From the NCBI RefSeq assembly GCF_018861735.1, contig NZ_JAHLEB010000004.1, forward strand, positions 1 through 64,000: a stretch of DNA of 64,000 nucleotides, given 5' to 3'. How positions within the stretch are numbered: position 1 is the first letter of the stretch; each line of letters starts with the position of its first letter. Shown one piece after another: positions 17,438-25,593 of the stretch. Under the pieces are notes generated by a model. It was not told the origin of the DNA and did no database searches. It saw only the letters and a program-made list of their open reading frames with translations. Position numbers and translations under genes: made by a program. Source of the DNA: Clostridium lacusfryxellense (GTDB taxonomy: Bacteria; Bacillota; Clostridia; Clostridiales; Clostridiaceae).

Positions 17438-18256
17438 ATGGAAGAACCTAGAATTAGTGTACTTATTGCAGATGATAATAAAGAGTTTTGCAATATTTTA
17501 AATGATTACTTGTTGAGCCAAAGGGACATTATTGTTACAGGCATCGCAAAAGATGGAATTGAAGCTCTTAAATTAATAAAAGAGAGAAAACCTGATTTAG
17601 TAGTTTTAGATATAATAATGCCACATCTAGATGGTCTTGGGGTACTAGAAAGATTGGGCAGCATGGATCTAGATCCAATACCTAAAATAATAGTTTTATC
17701 TGCAGTTGGACAAGATAAAATAACTCAAAGAGCTATTGCATTGGGAGCAGATTACTATGTTGTAAAACCTTTTGACATGGAGGTCTTTACGAAAAGAATA
17801 CGACAGATGTTTAACAATACAATTTCTAGTGATAACAGTAAAAAATCAATTTCGTTTATTGATACAACTGAACCTAGAAAAACTAGTCGTAATAACGAAC
17901 CAATGGACCTAGAGGCTGAAATAACAAATATAATTCATGAAATTGGTGTTCCGGCTCATATTAAAGGTTATATGTACTTAAGAGAAGCAATTACTATGGT
18001 AGTAAACGATATAGAACTATTATCTGCAGTGACAAAGGAATTATACCCTTCAATTGCTAAAAAATTCAATACAACTGCAAGTAGAGTTGAAAGAGCAATA
18101 AGACATGCTATTGAAGTAGCATGGGGACGTGGTCAAGTTGAAACTATAAATAAAATATTTGGTTATACCATACATAATGCTAAAGGTAAACCAACTAATT
18201 CAGAATTTATAGCAATGGTTGCCGACAAATTAAGATTGCAAAATAGAGTTTCTTAA
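17438..18256 (+). CDS. spo0A: Sporulation response regulator Spo0A
   Basis: Master regulator of sporulation entry. The 272-residue protein has an N-terminal receiver domain ([10 protein letters not shown] acidic pocket, phosphorylation Asp in [17 protein letters not shown], Lys in YYVVKPFDM) and the Spo0A-specific C-terminal DNA-binding domain with [20 protein letters not shown]. The longest frame starts at 17321, but its first 39 codons cover the promoter. The ATG at 17438 follows AAGGGGAG by nine bases and gives the normal length. Confidence 0.98.
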   Translation: MEEPRISVLIADDNKEFCNILNDYLLSQRDIIVTGIAKDGIEALKLIKERKPDLVVLDIIMPHLDGLGVLERLGSMDLDPIPKIIVLSAVGQDKITQRAIALGADYYVVKPFDMEVFTKRIRQMFNNTISSDNSKKSISFIDTTEPRKTSRNNEPMDLEAEITNIIHEIGVPAHIKGYMYLREAITMVVNDIELLSAVTKELYPSIAKKFNTTASRVERAIRHAIEVAWGRGQVETINKIFGYTIHNAKGKPTNSEFIAMVADKLRLQNRVS

Positions 18257-18265
18257 GAAACAATG

Positions 18266-18304
18266 AAACAAGAGCTGTGGATAATGCAGCTCTTGTTTTA
18301 TTTC
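18266..18304 (+). terminator. Terminator after spo0A
   Basis: AAACAAGAGCTG (18266-18277) pairs with CAGCTCTTGTTT (18287-18298), followed by a T-rich run. Confidence 0.85.
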
Positions 18305-18405
18305 ATTGGTAAAATATGATATAATAAAAGTATAATTTTGTATGTATGATCTATAAAAGAAAACGATTACAAAATGTATCTACTATAACATTGGAGGGGT
18401 GTATT

Positions 18406-18798
18406 ATGTCAAGTATCATAGATGGGGAAAAGGTTTTATGCAGCATTATTACTCATAAAAACATTAGTAAATCTACTATGGCAACAAATGTTTTTGCAAA
18501 TTTAATTTCATTGGGCGTTTCTGGTAGAGTAACAGACGATTTTAAGATAATTCTTACTAATGAAAAATTATATTTAGAAGTCTCAACTCTTAGTGCTTGG
18601 GGCGGATTACGTGAAACGTTGTATACAGATAAATTTTTAAGAGAAGATATAAAATCTTTCAAGGTAGAAAGTAAAGGCGATGAAGAAATTATTGAGATAA
18701 CTACAAATGAGGATAAAACAATGAGTCTTGTAAGGGATAATGAAAAAAATAATGATTTAGCTCAAGTAATGTCAACATTAATATCAAAAAACGCATAA
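18406..18798 (+). CDS. Conserved hypothetical protein, 130 residues
   Basis: Not recognised with certainty. It is a soluble protein without signal peptide or membrane segment; mixed beta-rich sequence (FKIILTNEKLYLEVSTL...IKSFKVESKGDEEIIEITT) would suit a PH-like beta barrel similar to small YokE-type proteins, but this is a guess. The ATG at 18406 is preceded by TTGGAGGGG, so the longer frame from 18346 was rejected. It stands alone between the spo0A terminator and a convergent terminator. Confidence 0.7.
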   Translation: MSSIIDGEKVLCSIITHKNISKSTMATNVFANLISLGVSGRVTDDFKIILTNEKLYLEVSTLSAWGGLRETLYTDKFLREDIKSFKVESKGDEEIIEITTNEDKTMSLVRDNEKNNDLAQVMSTLISKNA

Positions 18799-18825
18799 TA
18801 TTCTACTTTACAATTGCATAAAAAC

Positions 18826-18882
18826 AAGAAAAAGCACAGATAAATTAGACTTTTATAGTCCTTTTTATTTGTGCTTTTTCTT
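18826..18882. terminator. Bidirectional terminator between convergent genes
   Basis: AAGAAAAAGCACA (18826-18838) pairs exactly with TGTGCTTTTTCTT (18870-18882). The A- and T-rich flanks allow termination on both strands. Confidence 0.85.
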
Positions 18883-19096
18883 AGATATATAAATCCCATT
18901 CAACTTTTAAAGCAATAATACCTTCTCTAACTTTTTCTCCTTTAACATCAAACTCTCCGTTTAATCCGGTTACGATGTTAGTATAATCATTTTCAGCACA
19001 TTGGCATTCTAAAAAAATGTCAGTTCCTTCTGGGTTAGCTCTTTTAATATTGTCTATTTCTTTTTTTATTTCTATAGCATTTGTATATAATTTCAT
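18881..19096 (-). CDS. Small acidic hypothetical protein, 71 residues
   Basis: Not recognised. It is short, acidic and soluble, with an N-terminal helix (NAIEIKKEIDNIKRANPEG) followed by a likely beta-rich part (TDIFLECQCAENDYTNIVTGL). GAGGAG lies at good distance before the ATG. Its terminator is shared with the gene on the other strand. It may be a small cytosolic protein of unknown role. Confidence 0.65.
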   Translation of the reverse strand: MKLYTNAIEIKKEIDNIKRANPEGTDIFLECQCAENDYTNIVTGLNGEFDVKGEKVREGIIALKVEWDLYI

Positions 19097-19250
19097 AATA
19101 GTCTCCTCTGCAGTATATATTTGATCATTAGATAATCAATTTAAGATAATATAATAACTTCTGCATTAAATAGTATATCCCGTAATAGTAAACCTATTCT
19201 TTTGGAGTACAATGTTTTCTTAAATTTGATGGCTTCTGACTAACATTTTT

Positions 19251-19266
19251 AAGATTTGTAAATCTT
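19251..19266. repeat. 16-bp inverted repeat in the intergenic region before spoIIM
   Basis: AAGATTT and AAATCTT flank GT. It could be an operator. Apart from this, 19097-19391 is AT-rich leader; AAATATT followed 12 bp later by CATATTAA (about 19292-19317) is a weak sigma-E-like match for spoIIM. Confidence 0.35.
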
Positions 19267-19391
19267 GAAATGGCCTTTTGACAACATGAAAATATTAATC
19301 TAAGCATGCATATTAACCTCTTTGTTATCATAAATATTAATTAAGTTATGAACTTTATAAAAAAGAATGATTTACTAAGGGGGAGAGAATT

Positions 19392-20042
19392 ATGGTGCCT
19401 AATACATTAATGAGCAACATAAATAAACACATACAAGAAAATTTTTGGTTATATATTATAAGTATTCTGTGTGTATTTACAGGTATTATTTTAGGGATTT
19501 ATAGTGTGAAATACATGGGCACAATAGAACGAAATGATTTAGTTGATTACATGATGAATTTCGTTGATCCTTCTAATACAAGTGGAATAAGTTACAAATT
19601 AATATTTTGGCAATCAATTAAAAATAATCTGCCTATTATTATTTTCCTTTGGTTTTTAGGTTTAACTATAGTAGGCATACCGATAATTATAATTATTGAT
19701 TTGTTAAAAGGATTTACAATTGGATTCACATTTAGTTTCATGATTAGTGGGCTAGGGAAAAACGGTATCGGTATTGCAATGCTTGGAGTGCTACCTCAAA
19801 ATCTTATTTATATTCCATGTATTATTTTTGCATCTGTAGTATCAATGGAATTTTCTATAATGTTGCTTAAGAGCAAATTTAACAAACAATGGACAAGTAG
19901 TATTTCAAGCAGAATAATTTATTATAGTGTAATATTTATTGTATTAATAGTTTTCTTATTTATAGGTATAGTTATAGAATCTTATATCGCACCATATTTT
20001 GTTAAAAATCTTATTAATAATATGGGAAGTATAAGTAAATGA
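19392..20042 (+). CDS. spoIIM: Stage II sporulation protein M
   Basis: A mother-cell membrane protein that works with SpoIID and SpoIIP in the peptidoglycan-remodelling machine of engulfment. The 216-residue protein has five hydrophobic segments; the FWQSIKNNL and FTFSFMISGLGKNGIGIAMLGVLPQNLIYIP region is the family signature. The binding site is GGGGGAGAG. It overlaps the next small gene by four bases and precedes xerD, as in B. subtilis. Confidence 0.94.
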   Translation: MVPNTLMSNINKHIQENFWLYIISILCVFTGIILGIYSVKYMGTIERNDLVDYMMNFVDPSNTSGISYKLIFWQSIKNNLPIIIFLWFLGLTIVGIPIIIIIDLLKGFTIGFTFSFMISGLGKNGIGIAMLGVLPQNLIYIPCIIFASVVSMEFSIMLLKSKFNKQWTSSISSRIIYYSVIFIVLIVFLFIGIVIESYIAPYFVKNLINNMGSISK

Positions 20043-20266
20043 AATATAAAGATATACGACAATTTGTTTTGTTACTATTAAAATGTTTCCTTATTTTAAT
20101 AGTAATTGGCATATTTATGCCTAAAATGATAGACTACTTACTGCAGAATCTAATTACTAATACTAAAATTTACAAAAATAGTGTTGTAGTTTATAACCTA
20201 GTTGATAATAACTATAAATTGGTTTATAATTATATTCTTACATTTTATCTATTCTTTAGAGTATAA
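20039..20266 (+). CDS. Small membrane protein between spoIIM and xerD
   Basis: A 75-residue protein with an N-terminal hydrophobic helix (FVLLLLKCFLILIVIGIFMP) and a more polar tail ending in another hydrophobic stretch. It starts in the spoIIM stop codon (ATGA overlap), so it is probably co-translated. Its family was not recognised; small proteins in this place are common in clostridia. A role alongside SpoIIM is only inferred from coupling. Confidence 0.65.
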   Translation: MKYKDIRQFVLLLLKCFLILIVIGIFMPKMIDYLLQNLITNTKIYKNSVVVYNLVDNNYKLVYNYILTFYLFFRV

Positions 20267-20307
20267 CGTATAAATATTGATATTCTCTATAATATGGGAG
20301 AAAAATT

Positions 20308-21186
20308 ATGAATAATTTATTGACAATCTATATTGAAAGTTTAAAAAATAATAGTCTGACTAAAAATACCATCGACGCATATACTCGTGACGTTAAAAGA
20401 TTCGTTGAATTTACTGAAAGTAGAAATGAAAGTCTAGAAATTATTGATTATGTAACAATAATGGCTTATTCTGAGTATCTAAAAAAAGATGGCAAGGCAA
20501 ATAGTTCTGTAGCAAGAAGTATAGTTTCTATTAGAAATTACTATAAGTATCTTATAAAAAGTGGTTTTGCACAGCATGACCCAACGACTTACGTTTCTAT
20601 CCCAAAAATCAAACGAATTATACCTCAAATATTAACAATTGAAGAGATTGATGATTTACTAAGTCAACCAGATGATAATAATGGTAAAGGGTGTAGAGAT
20701 AAAGCAATGTTAGAGTTAATGTATGCCACAGGTATAAAGGTTTCAGAACTTTTAAACCTGACTATATATGATATAAATATAGAACAGTTATACATAACGT
20801 GTAATAGTGGAAAGAATAATGAGAGGATAATTCCTATAGGGTCCCATGCAGTTAGATGTCTATCAAAGTATTTAGAGACTAGATCAACACTGAATTTAAA
20901 TAATTTAAATTTACTTTTTTTAAATACGAAAAGTGATAAAATGACAAGGCAGGGATTTTGGAAAATTATTAAAGAGTATGCTAAAATGACAAATATAAAA
21001 AAAATAATAAATTGTTATACACTAAGACATTCATTTGCTGTACATTTATTGCAAAATGGTGCTGGCATAACTTCAGTTCAAGAACTATTAGGTCATAATA
21101 GTATGTCAACAACTCAAGTTTATTCAACTATAATTAAAAAAAGTAAACTTGCAGAAATATATAAAAATACTCATCCAAGAGCATAG
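20308..21186 (+). CDS. xerD: XerD-like tyrosine recombinase with altered active site
   Basis: A 292-residue protein with an N-terminal SAM-like core-binding domain (about 1-90) and a catalytic domain, located where B. subtilis has xerD. Visible catalytic residues include Lys in NSGKNNERIIPIG, Arg in YTLRHSFAVHLL, His in LLGHNSMSTTQ and the nucleophile Tyr in TQVYSTI. However the first catalytic Arg, normally in ATGLRVSEL, is Lys here (ATGIKVSEL), and the His of HxxR is Tyr (YTLR). It may be catalytically weak or have another role. Family certain, activity doubtful. Confidence 0.85.
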   Translation: MNNLLTIYIESLKNNSLTKNTIDAYTRDVKRFVEFTESRNESLEIIDYVTIMAYSEYLKKDGKANSSVARSIVSIRNYYKYLIKSGFAQHDPTTYVSIPKIKRIIPQILTIEEIDDLLSQPDDNNGKGCRDKAMLELMYATGIKVSELLNLTIYDINIEQLYITCNSGKNNERIIPIGSHAVRCLSKYLETRSTLNLNNLNLLFLNTKSDKMTRQGFWKIIKEYAKMTNIKKIINCYTLRHSFAVHLLQNGAGITSVQELLGHNSMSTTQVYSTIIKKSKLAEIYKNTHPRA

Positions 21187-21189
21187 AAA

Positions 21190-21217
21190 AAATAACTACA
21201 ATTATTAGTTGTTTTAT
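21190..21217 (+). terminator. First of two tandem terminators after xerD
   Basis: AATAACTA pairs with TAGTTGTT with one wobble, followed by TTTAT. It is weaker than the next hairpin. Confidence 0.45.
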
Positions 21218-21230
21218 AAAGTTATATTTA

Positions 21231-21271
21231 CACGTCCACTTTCTCTAATTATGAAAGTGGGCGTGTTTTCT
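21231..21271 (+). terminator. Second terminator after xerD
   Basis: CACGTCCACTTTC (21231-21243) pairs over 13 bp with GAAAGTGGGCGTG (21253-21265), followed by TTTTCTTT. Confidence 0.85.
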
Positions 21272-21420
21272 TTGTTTAATTATAAAAAATATTTTAATTT
21301 ATTATAAATAATCGTGATAATATTAATGAAATTTGGTAAAAATAACGTTATGAAATCTAAGTAAAGCAGATGATAGTTGGCAATTATTGTCTAGCGTAAA
21401 GGAATATGAGGAGGATTAAT

Positions 21421-22602
21421 ATGAAAAGAAACTTTAAAAATGTATTATGTTTAATTTTATCATTAATTTTAAGCACACAGCTTTTTGGGATCTCTGCTAA
21501 AGCTGAAGTAGAAAATAAAAATGACAAAGGAATTGTAGTAGATGCGAAATCAGCACTACTTATGGAACCAACTAGTGGAAAAATAATATATGAAAAGAAT
21601 TCACATGAAAAATTTGCACCAGCTTCAGTAACAAAGATAATGACTATGCTATTAGCTATGGAGGCTGTTGATTCAGGAAAAATTAAGTTGCAAGACAAAA
21701 TAACCGTAAGTGAAAACTCGAAAAAAATGGGTGGAAGTAGTATGATTCTTGATACAGGAGAGGTTAGAACTGTTGAAGAAATTTTAAAAGGAATTGCAAT
21801 TGCTTCAGGAAACGATGCAGCTGTGGCAATGGCAGAATATGTTGGTGGCAGCGAAAGTGCTTTTGTAAATATGATGAATACAAAAGCAATAAGTTTAGGT
21901 ATGAAAGATACTTCTTTTAAAAATTGTACAGGATTAAGTGCAGAAGGTCACTATACAACTGCGTATGATATATCAGTTATGTCTAGAGAGTTATTAAAAC
22001 ATCCTAAAATACTAAAATATTCAGGAACTTATATGGAAACAATTTCTGAGGGGAGAAAGGCACCTATTGGACTTGTAAATCATAATAAGCTCGTTAGATT
22101 CTTTGATGGATGTGATGGACTCAAAACTGGATTTACAAATGAGGCAATGTATTGCATGTCTGCCACTGCACAAAGAAGTAATGTAAGGATGCTTGCAATA
22201 ATTATGGGAGCACCAACATATACAAAACGAAATAGTGATGCTAGTATGTTAATGAACTATGGTTTTTCAAAATTTGAAACTAAAAAAGTGATAGTTAAAG
22301 ATAATGACGTAGAAAAAATTATTTTAAATAAGCAAGGTGACAAATTTTTAATGGCTAAAGCACAAAATGATTTTATTATAACTCTTGAGCGAGGGCAGAA
22401 AAATGAAATTACTAAAAAGGTAGTTTTAAAAGAAGGGTTACAAGAATATAAAAAGGGCATTGTAATGGGGATCTGTGAGATATATGTTGATAAAAAAATG
22501 TGTGGAAAGATTAACATATATAGTGATAGGGATATTAAAAAATCTAGAGTATGGGATAATTTAAAAAATAACTTTATAGAGTTGTTTGATAAAGCAATTT
22601 AG
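21421..22602 (+). CDS. dacF: D-alanyl-D-alanine carboxypeptidase (DacF type, S11)
   Basis: Penicillin-binding carboxypeptidase that trims peptidoglycan stem peptides. The 393-residue precursor has a signal peptide ending near FGISAKA, the SxxK motif (PASVTKIMT), the SxN motif (ASGNDAAVAMAE) and KTG (LKTGFTNEA). A C-terminal PBP5-like domain follows. The ATG at 21421 is preceded by GAGGAGG. In B. subtilis dacF also follows the xerD region. A paralogue lies at 25594. Confidence 0.92.
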   Translation: MKRNFKNVLCLILSLILSTQLFGISAKAEVENKNDKGIVVDAKSALLMEPTSGKIIYEKNSHEKFAPASVTKIMTMLLAMEAVDSGKIKLQDKITVSENSKKMGGSSMILDTGEVRTVEEILKGIAIASGNDAAVAMAEYVGGSESAFVNMMNTKAISLGMKDTSFKNCTGLSAEGHYTTAYDISVMSRELLKHPKILKYSGTYMETISEGRKAPIGLVNHNKLVRFFDGCDGLKTGFTNEAMYCMSATAQRSNVRMLAIIMGAPTYTKRNSDASMLMNYGFSKFETKKVIVKDNDVEKIILNKQGDKFLMAKAQNDFIITLERGQKNEITKKVVLKEGLQEYKKGIVMGICEIYVDKKMCGKINIYSDRDIKKSRVWDNLKNNFIELFDKAI

Positions 22603-22644
22603 ATCTAATCTTATTATCGTTTAATTTTTATGAGTAATGTAAAA

Positions 22645-22691
22645 CTATAGCTTTTAGGCAAGGAAATTTGCTTGGAGGTTATAGCTTTTTT
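22645..22691 (+). terminator. Terminator after dacF
   Basis: A 17-bp stem with several G-U pairs (22645-22661 with 22668-22684) is followed by six T residues. Confidence 0.7.
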
Positions 22692-22847
22692 ATATTATAA
22701 ATTTGTATGAGCTATTTATAATAAAAACACGAACATACAGACTAGTTATTTTTTATAAGATGCTTTATACTTAAAGTAACGCAAATATAAAATAATAGGA
22801 GTTATTAGTATATTTTTTTATAATTAAGTATATAGGAGCGGGTGGAC

Positions 22848-23588
22848 ATGCCATTAAGTATAAAAGTAACTAATTTTGAAGGACCATTTGACCTGTTATT
22901 ACACCTCATCAAGAAAAATGAGATGAATATCTATGATATTAATATAGTTGAAATCACAAATCAATATTTAGAGTATCTTAAAAGTATGAAGGAAATGGAC
23001 CTAAATGTGACATCAGAGTTTATTGTTATAGCTGCAACTTTAATTGAAATTAAATCAAAATATTTGTTGCCTAAAGTTAAAGAGGAGAACAATCCAGATG
23101 ATGAAATTGATGTTGAACAGGAATTATTAAATAAATTAATAGAATATAGAAAATATAAAGTTATAGCTGAAAATTTAAAAATGATGGAACAGGGTGCTGG
23201 TATAATGATTAGTAAAAAACCTGAGATAATTGAAGAAGATAACAACAATGCTGTAGAGATAGATTTTCTTAATAATATTTCGATTTTTGATTTGTATAAC
23301 TCATTCAATAATTTAATGTTAGAATACATAAATAAAATGAATACTAATAACATTATAAATAAGAAAATCTTAGTTGATGAATATAAAATAGAAGATAAAA
23401 TGGATGAGTTAAAACAAAAGATTGATTCTTTTGGGAAAGTCCATTTTACAAATTTAATATGTGGTTATTCATCAAAAATTGAAGTTATTGTTACGTTTTT
23501 AGCATTACTAGAGCTGATTAAAATTAGAGGTGTACGAGTGATTCAAGAAAGTAATTTTAAAGATATATATTTAGAGAGGATTAATTAA
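22848..23588 (+). CDS. scpA: Segregation and condensation protein A
   Basis: Kleisin subunit of the SMC-ScpAB condensin complex needed for chromosome compaction and segregation. The 246-residue protein shows the N-terminal signature KVTNFEGPFDLLLHLIKKNEM..YDINIVEIT and a C-terminal winged helix. The ATG at 22848 is nine bases from AGGAG; the GTG at 22842 is only three bases away and was rejected. It abuts scpB directly. Confidence 0.95.
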   Translation: MPLSIKVTNFEGPFDLLLHLIKKNEMNIYDINIVEITNQYLEYLKSMKEMDLNVTSEFIVIAATLIEIKSKYLLPKVKEENNPDDEIDVEQELLNKLIEYRKYKVIAENLKMMEQGAGIMISKKPEIIEEDNNNAVEIDFLNNISIFDLYNSFNNLMLEYINKMNTNNIINKKILVDEYKIEDKMDELKQKIDSFGKVHFTNLICGYSSKIEVIVTFLALLELIKIRGVRVIQESNFKDIYLERIN

Positions 23589-24278
23589 ATGAATGAGTTT
23601 AACATTAAGAAATTGGAAATCGAAGAGATTTCAACTAAAAACATATATTTTTCTATCATTGAATCGTTATTATTTGTTACGGGAGACTCACTAAAGCTAA
23701 CCGAATTGGCAAACATATTAGAATGTAGCATAGAGTTTACACGCGAATTAATTAATGAGTTAATAATAAAATATGAAGAAGAACACCGAGGAATTAAAAT
23801 TATAGAAGCTAATGATGAATATCAACTTGTTACAAAACCATGTAATAGTGAATATGTTCAAAAATTACTAAAGACAAATATCAGACAATCTTTGTCCCAG
23901 GCTTCACTTGAAACTTTAGCAATAATCGCCTATAAGCAACCTATAACTAGAGTGGAAATTGAGGAAATAAGAGGTGTTAAAAGTGATAGGGCGATATACA
24001 CTTTGTCAGAAAAAAAGTTAATTCAGCAAAGTGGACGAAAAAATGTTCCAGGAAGACCTATTATTTATATTACAACAGATGAATTTCTTAAACATTTTGA
24101 TTTCCATAGCCTTAATGAAATGCCTTCAATTGAAAATTTGAATAATGAAAATTTGAATAATGAAAATTTGAATAATGAAAATTTGAATAATGAAAATTTT
24201 GAAAGTGAAAAGTCTGATAAAGAAGAATTTAATAAAGAAGATATTCAACTTAGACAAAGCAGCAAAGAAGTTAATTAG
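23589..24278 (+). CDS. scpB: Segregation and condensation protein B
   Basis: Partner of ScpA that dimerises and binds the kleisin. The 229-residue protein has two winged-helix domains with the signature SLETLAIIAYKQPITRVEIEEIRGVKSDRAI and the GRPIIYITTDEFLKHF segment. The C-terminal tail is unusual: a four-fold 15-bp repeat encodes ENLNN units, followed by an acidic Lys/Glu-rich end. The start codon directly follows the scpA stop. Confidence 0.94.
   Translation: MNEFNIKKLEIEEISTKNIYFSIIESLLFVTGDSLKLTELANILECSIEFTRELINELIIKYEEEHRGIKIIEANDEYQLVTKPCNSEYVQKLLKTNIRQSLSQASLETLAIIAYKQPITRVEIEEIRGVKSDRAIYTLSEKKLIQQSGRKNVPGRPIIYITTDEFLKHFDFHSLNEMPSIENLNNENLNNENLNNENLNNENFESEKSDKEEFNKEDIQLRQSSKEVN
24132..24191 (+). 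repeat. Four tandem 15-bp repeats inside scpB
   Basis: Four exact copies of GAAAATTTGAATAAT at 24132, 24147, 24162 and 24177, encoding ENLNN each. The unit is in frame, so copy changes would alter tail length without frameshift. Confidence 0.95.
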
Positions 24279-24296
24279 ATACCTTATAAAAACTAA

Positions 24297-24338
24297 TATA
24301 AACCCCATCTTAATAAGAATATTATGATGGGGTTTATA
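24297..24338. terminator. Bidirectional terminator between scpB and ytfJ
   Basis: TATAAACCCCATC (24297-24309) pairs exactly with GATGGGGTTTATA (24326-24338), between convergent genes. Confidence 0.8.
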
Positions 24339-24384
24339 TATTATTATTACTATTATTATTCAACTAAAACTACAAAAAAATTAA

Positions 24385-24849
24385 TTATTCATCACACTCT
24401 TCATTTTCTTCATATTCAGCGACTTTATCACTTTTATCTTTATCTTTTTCTTTATCATTTTTATCTTTATCATTTTTATCTTTGAATAGGCCCTTGATAA
24501 CATCCATGACCTGTGGGACTGTATCCACGATTTTATCATAAGAATTCTGCTGGTCAACTGATAGAAGCCTTACTGAATCGCTTTTAACTACTAAGAATGC
24601 AACAGGTTTTACAGTGACTCCAGCTCCGGAACCACCTCCAAAGGGATATTTATTATCTGAATCGGTAGATTTAACATTATCGAATTCAGTTCCGCCAGAT
24701 GCGAAACCAAAACATACTTTTGAAATGGGAATAATTGTAGTTCCGTCTATTGACTTTATAGGATCACCTATAATAGTGTTCACATCTATCATATCTTTTA
24801 TACTTTCCATTGTACTCTTCATTAAATTTTCAATAGGATGGTTATCCAT
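24385..24849 (-). CDS. ytfJ: GerW/YtfJ family sporulation protein
   Basis: A 154-residue member of the YtfJ (GerW) family, sporulation proteins linked to germination in B. subtilis. The core (ENLMKSTMESIKDMIDVNTIIGDPI...TIIPISKVCFGFASGG) and the glycine-rich GGGSGAGVTVKPVAFLV are typical. The C-terminal third is a charged Lys/Asp repeat (DKNDKDKNDKEKDKDK). The start at 24849 is the second of two close ATGs and sits eight bases after GGAGGAA. It overlaps the upstream DUF2953 gene by eight bases. Confidence 0.93.
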   Translation of the reverse strand: MDNHPIENLMKSTMESIKDMIDVNTIIGDPIKSIDGTTIIPISKVCFGFASGGTEFDNVKSTDSDNKYPFGGGSGAGVTVKPVAFLVVKSDSVRLLSVDQQNSYDKIVDTVPQVMDVIKGLFKDKNDKDKNDKEKDKDKSDKVAEYEENEECDE

Positions 24850-25432
24850 GTACATTTCCTCCTTTATATTCTTTCATATTTGATTTGTTGTGTTTTATTT
24901 TCATAAGGCAGGGGAGTATCTTAAATGCCGTATAAATAATTTTTGATAAACTGATATAAATTATACTTGATATTTCAATATGCAAATCATTTTCTTCAAA
25001 ATGAGGGATAACATTAAAATCCATGTTTTTAACTTTAAAAAAGTTTAATAATATTTTATGTAAAAAACTATAAGCAGTATATAGAGAGCCAAATAAAATA
25101 GCTACCACTGCAGCATCATCTAGTCCATACTCTACTTTAGTATTTAAAATTAGTGTAGGCATTAATTTTAAATTCTTAATTTTATAAGAAATTAATTTCA
25201 TGTCATCTGAATTGTATGTTATTAGAGATTTTAAATAAATTTGTAATGATTTGGTATTCGGTTCATTTGAATTTGCTTTTTTACTTTTTTTTAAAGGTTT
25301 ATTAATATTTAACTTCTTTTTATATATGAAAATTTCCAAAAGTTTGTTTGAGTATTTAAGAGTTATTTTTATTGGGATTGGAAATAATATAATTAATAAC
25401 AATAAAAATAATATTAAAAAACATTTAAACAT
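24842..25432 (-). CDS. ytfI: DUF2953 protein (YtfI type)
   Basis: A 196-residue protein with an N-terminal membrane helix (FLILFLLLLIILFPIPIKI) and a basic soluble part, then a weakly hydrophobic middle (DDAAVVAILFGSLYTAYSFL) typical of DUF2953. In B. subtilis ytfI lies directly upstream of ytfJ, as here, and the overlap implies coupling. GGGAGG precedes the ATG. The molecular function is unknown. Confidence 0.85.
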   Translation of the reverse strand: MFKCFLILFLLLLIILFPIPIKITLKYSNKLLEIFIYKKKLNINKPLKKSKKANSNEPNTKSLQIYLKSLITYNSDDMKLISYKIKNLKLMPTLILNTKVEYGLDDAAVVAILFGSLYTAYSFLHKILLNFFKVKNMDFNVIPHFEENDLHIEISSIIYISLSKIIYTAFKILPCLMKIKHNKSNMKEYKGGNVHG

Positions 25433-25462
25433 GTTGACCTCCCAATCTATCTAATAACTGGT

Positions 25463-25492
25463 ATTATACCCAACAATATTAAAAAAAATCAA
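25463..25492 (-). promoter_or_regulatory. Promoter upstream of ytfI-ytfJ
   Basis: On the minus strand, TTGATT (25492-25487), 18 bp, TATAAT (25468-25463). The same region reads GGGTATAATA, which also fits the forespore sigma-F -10 pattern GGNNANAHTR, but no good sigma-F -35 was seen. Confidence 0.45.
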
Positions 25493-25593
25493 TAAATACA
25501 TATAATATTTGATTTTATATGTATTTATACTCCTTATTTATTAAAAAATATAATATAAATTCAGATTTTAAAAAATTTAGAAGAGGTGAAACC

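Noticed and set aside
24132-24191. CRISPR array
   Set aside because: Units are 15 bp, directly adjacent with no spacers, in frame within scpB.
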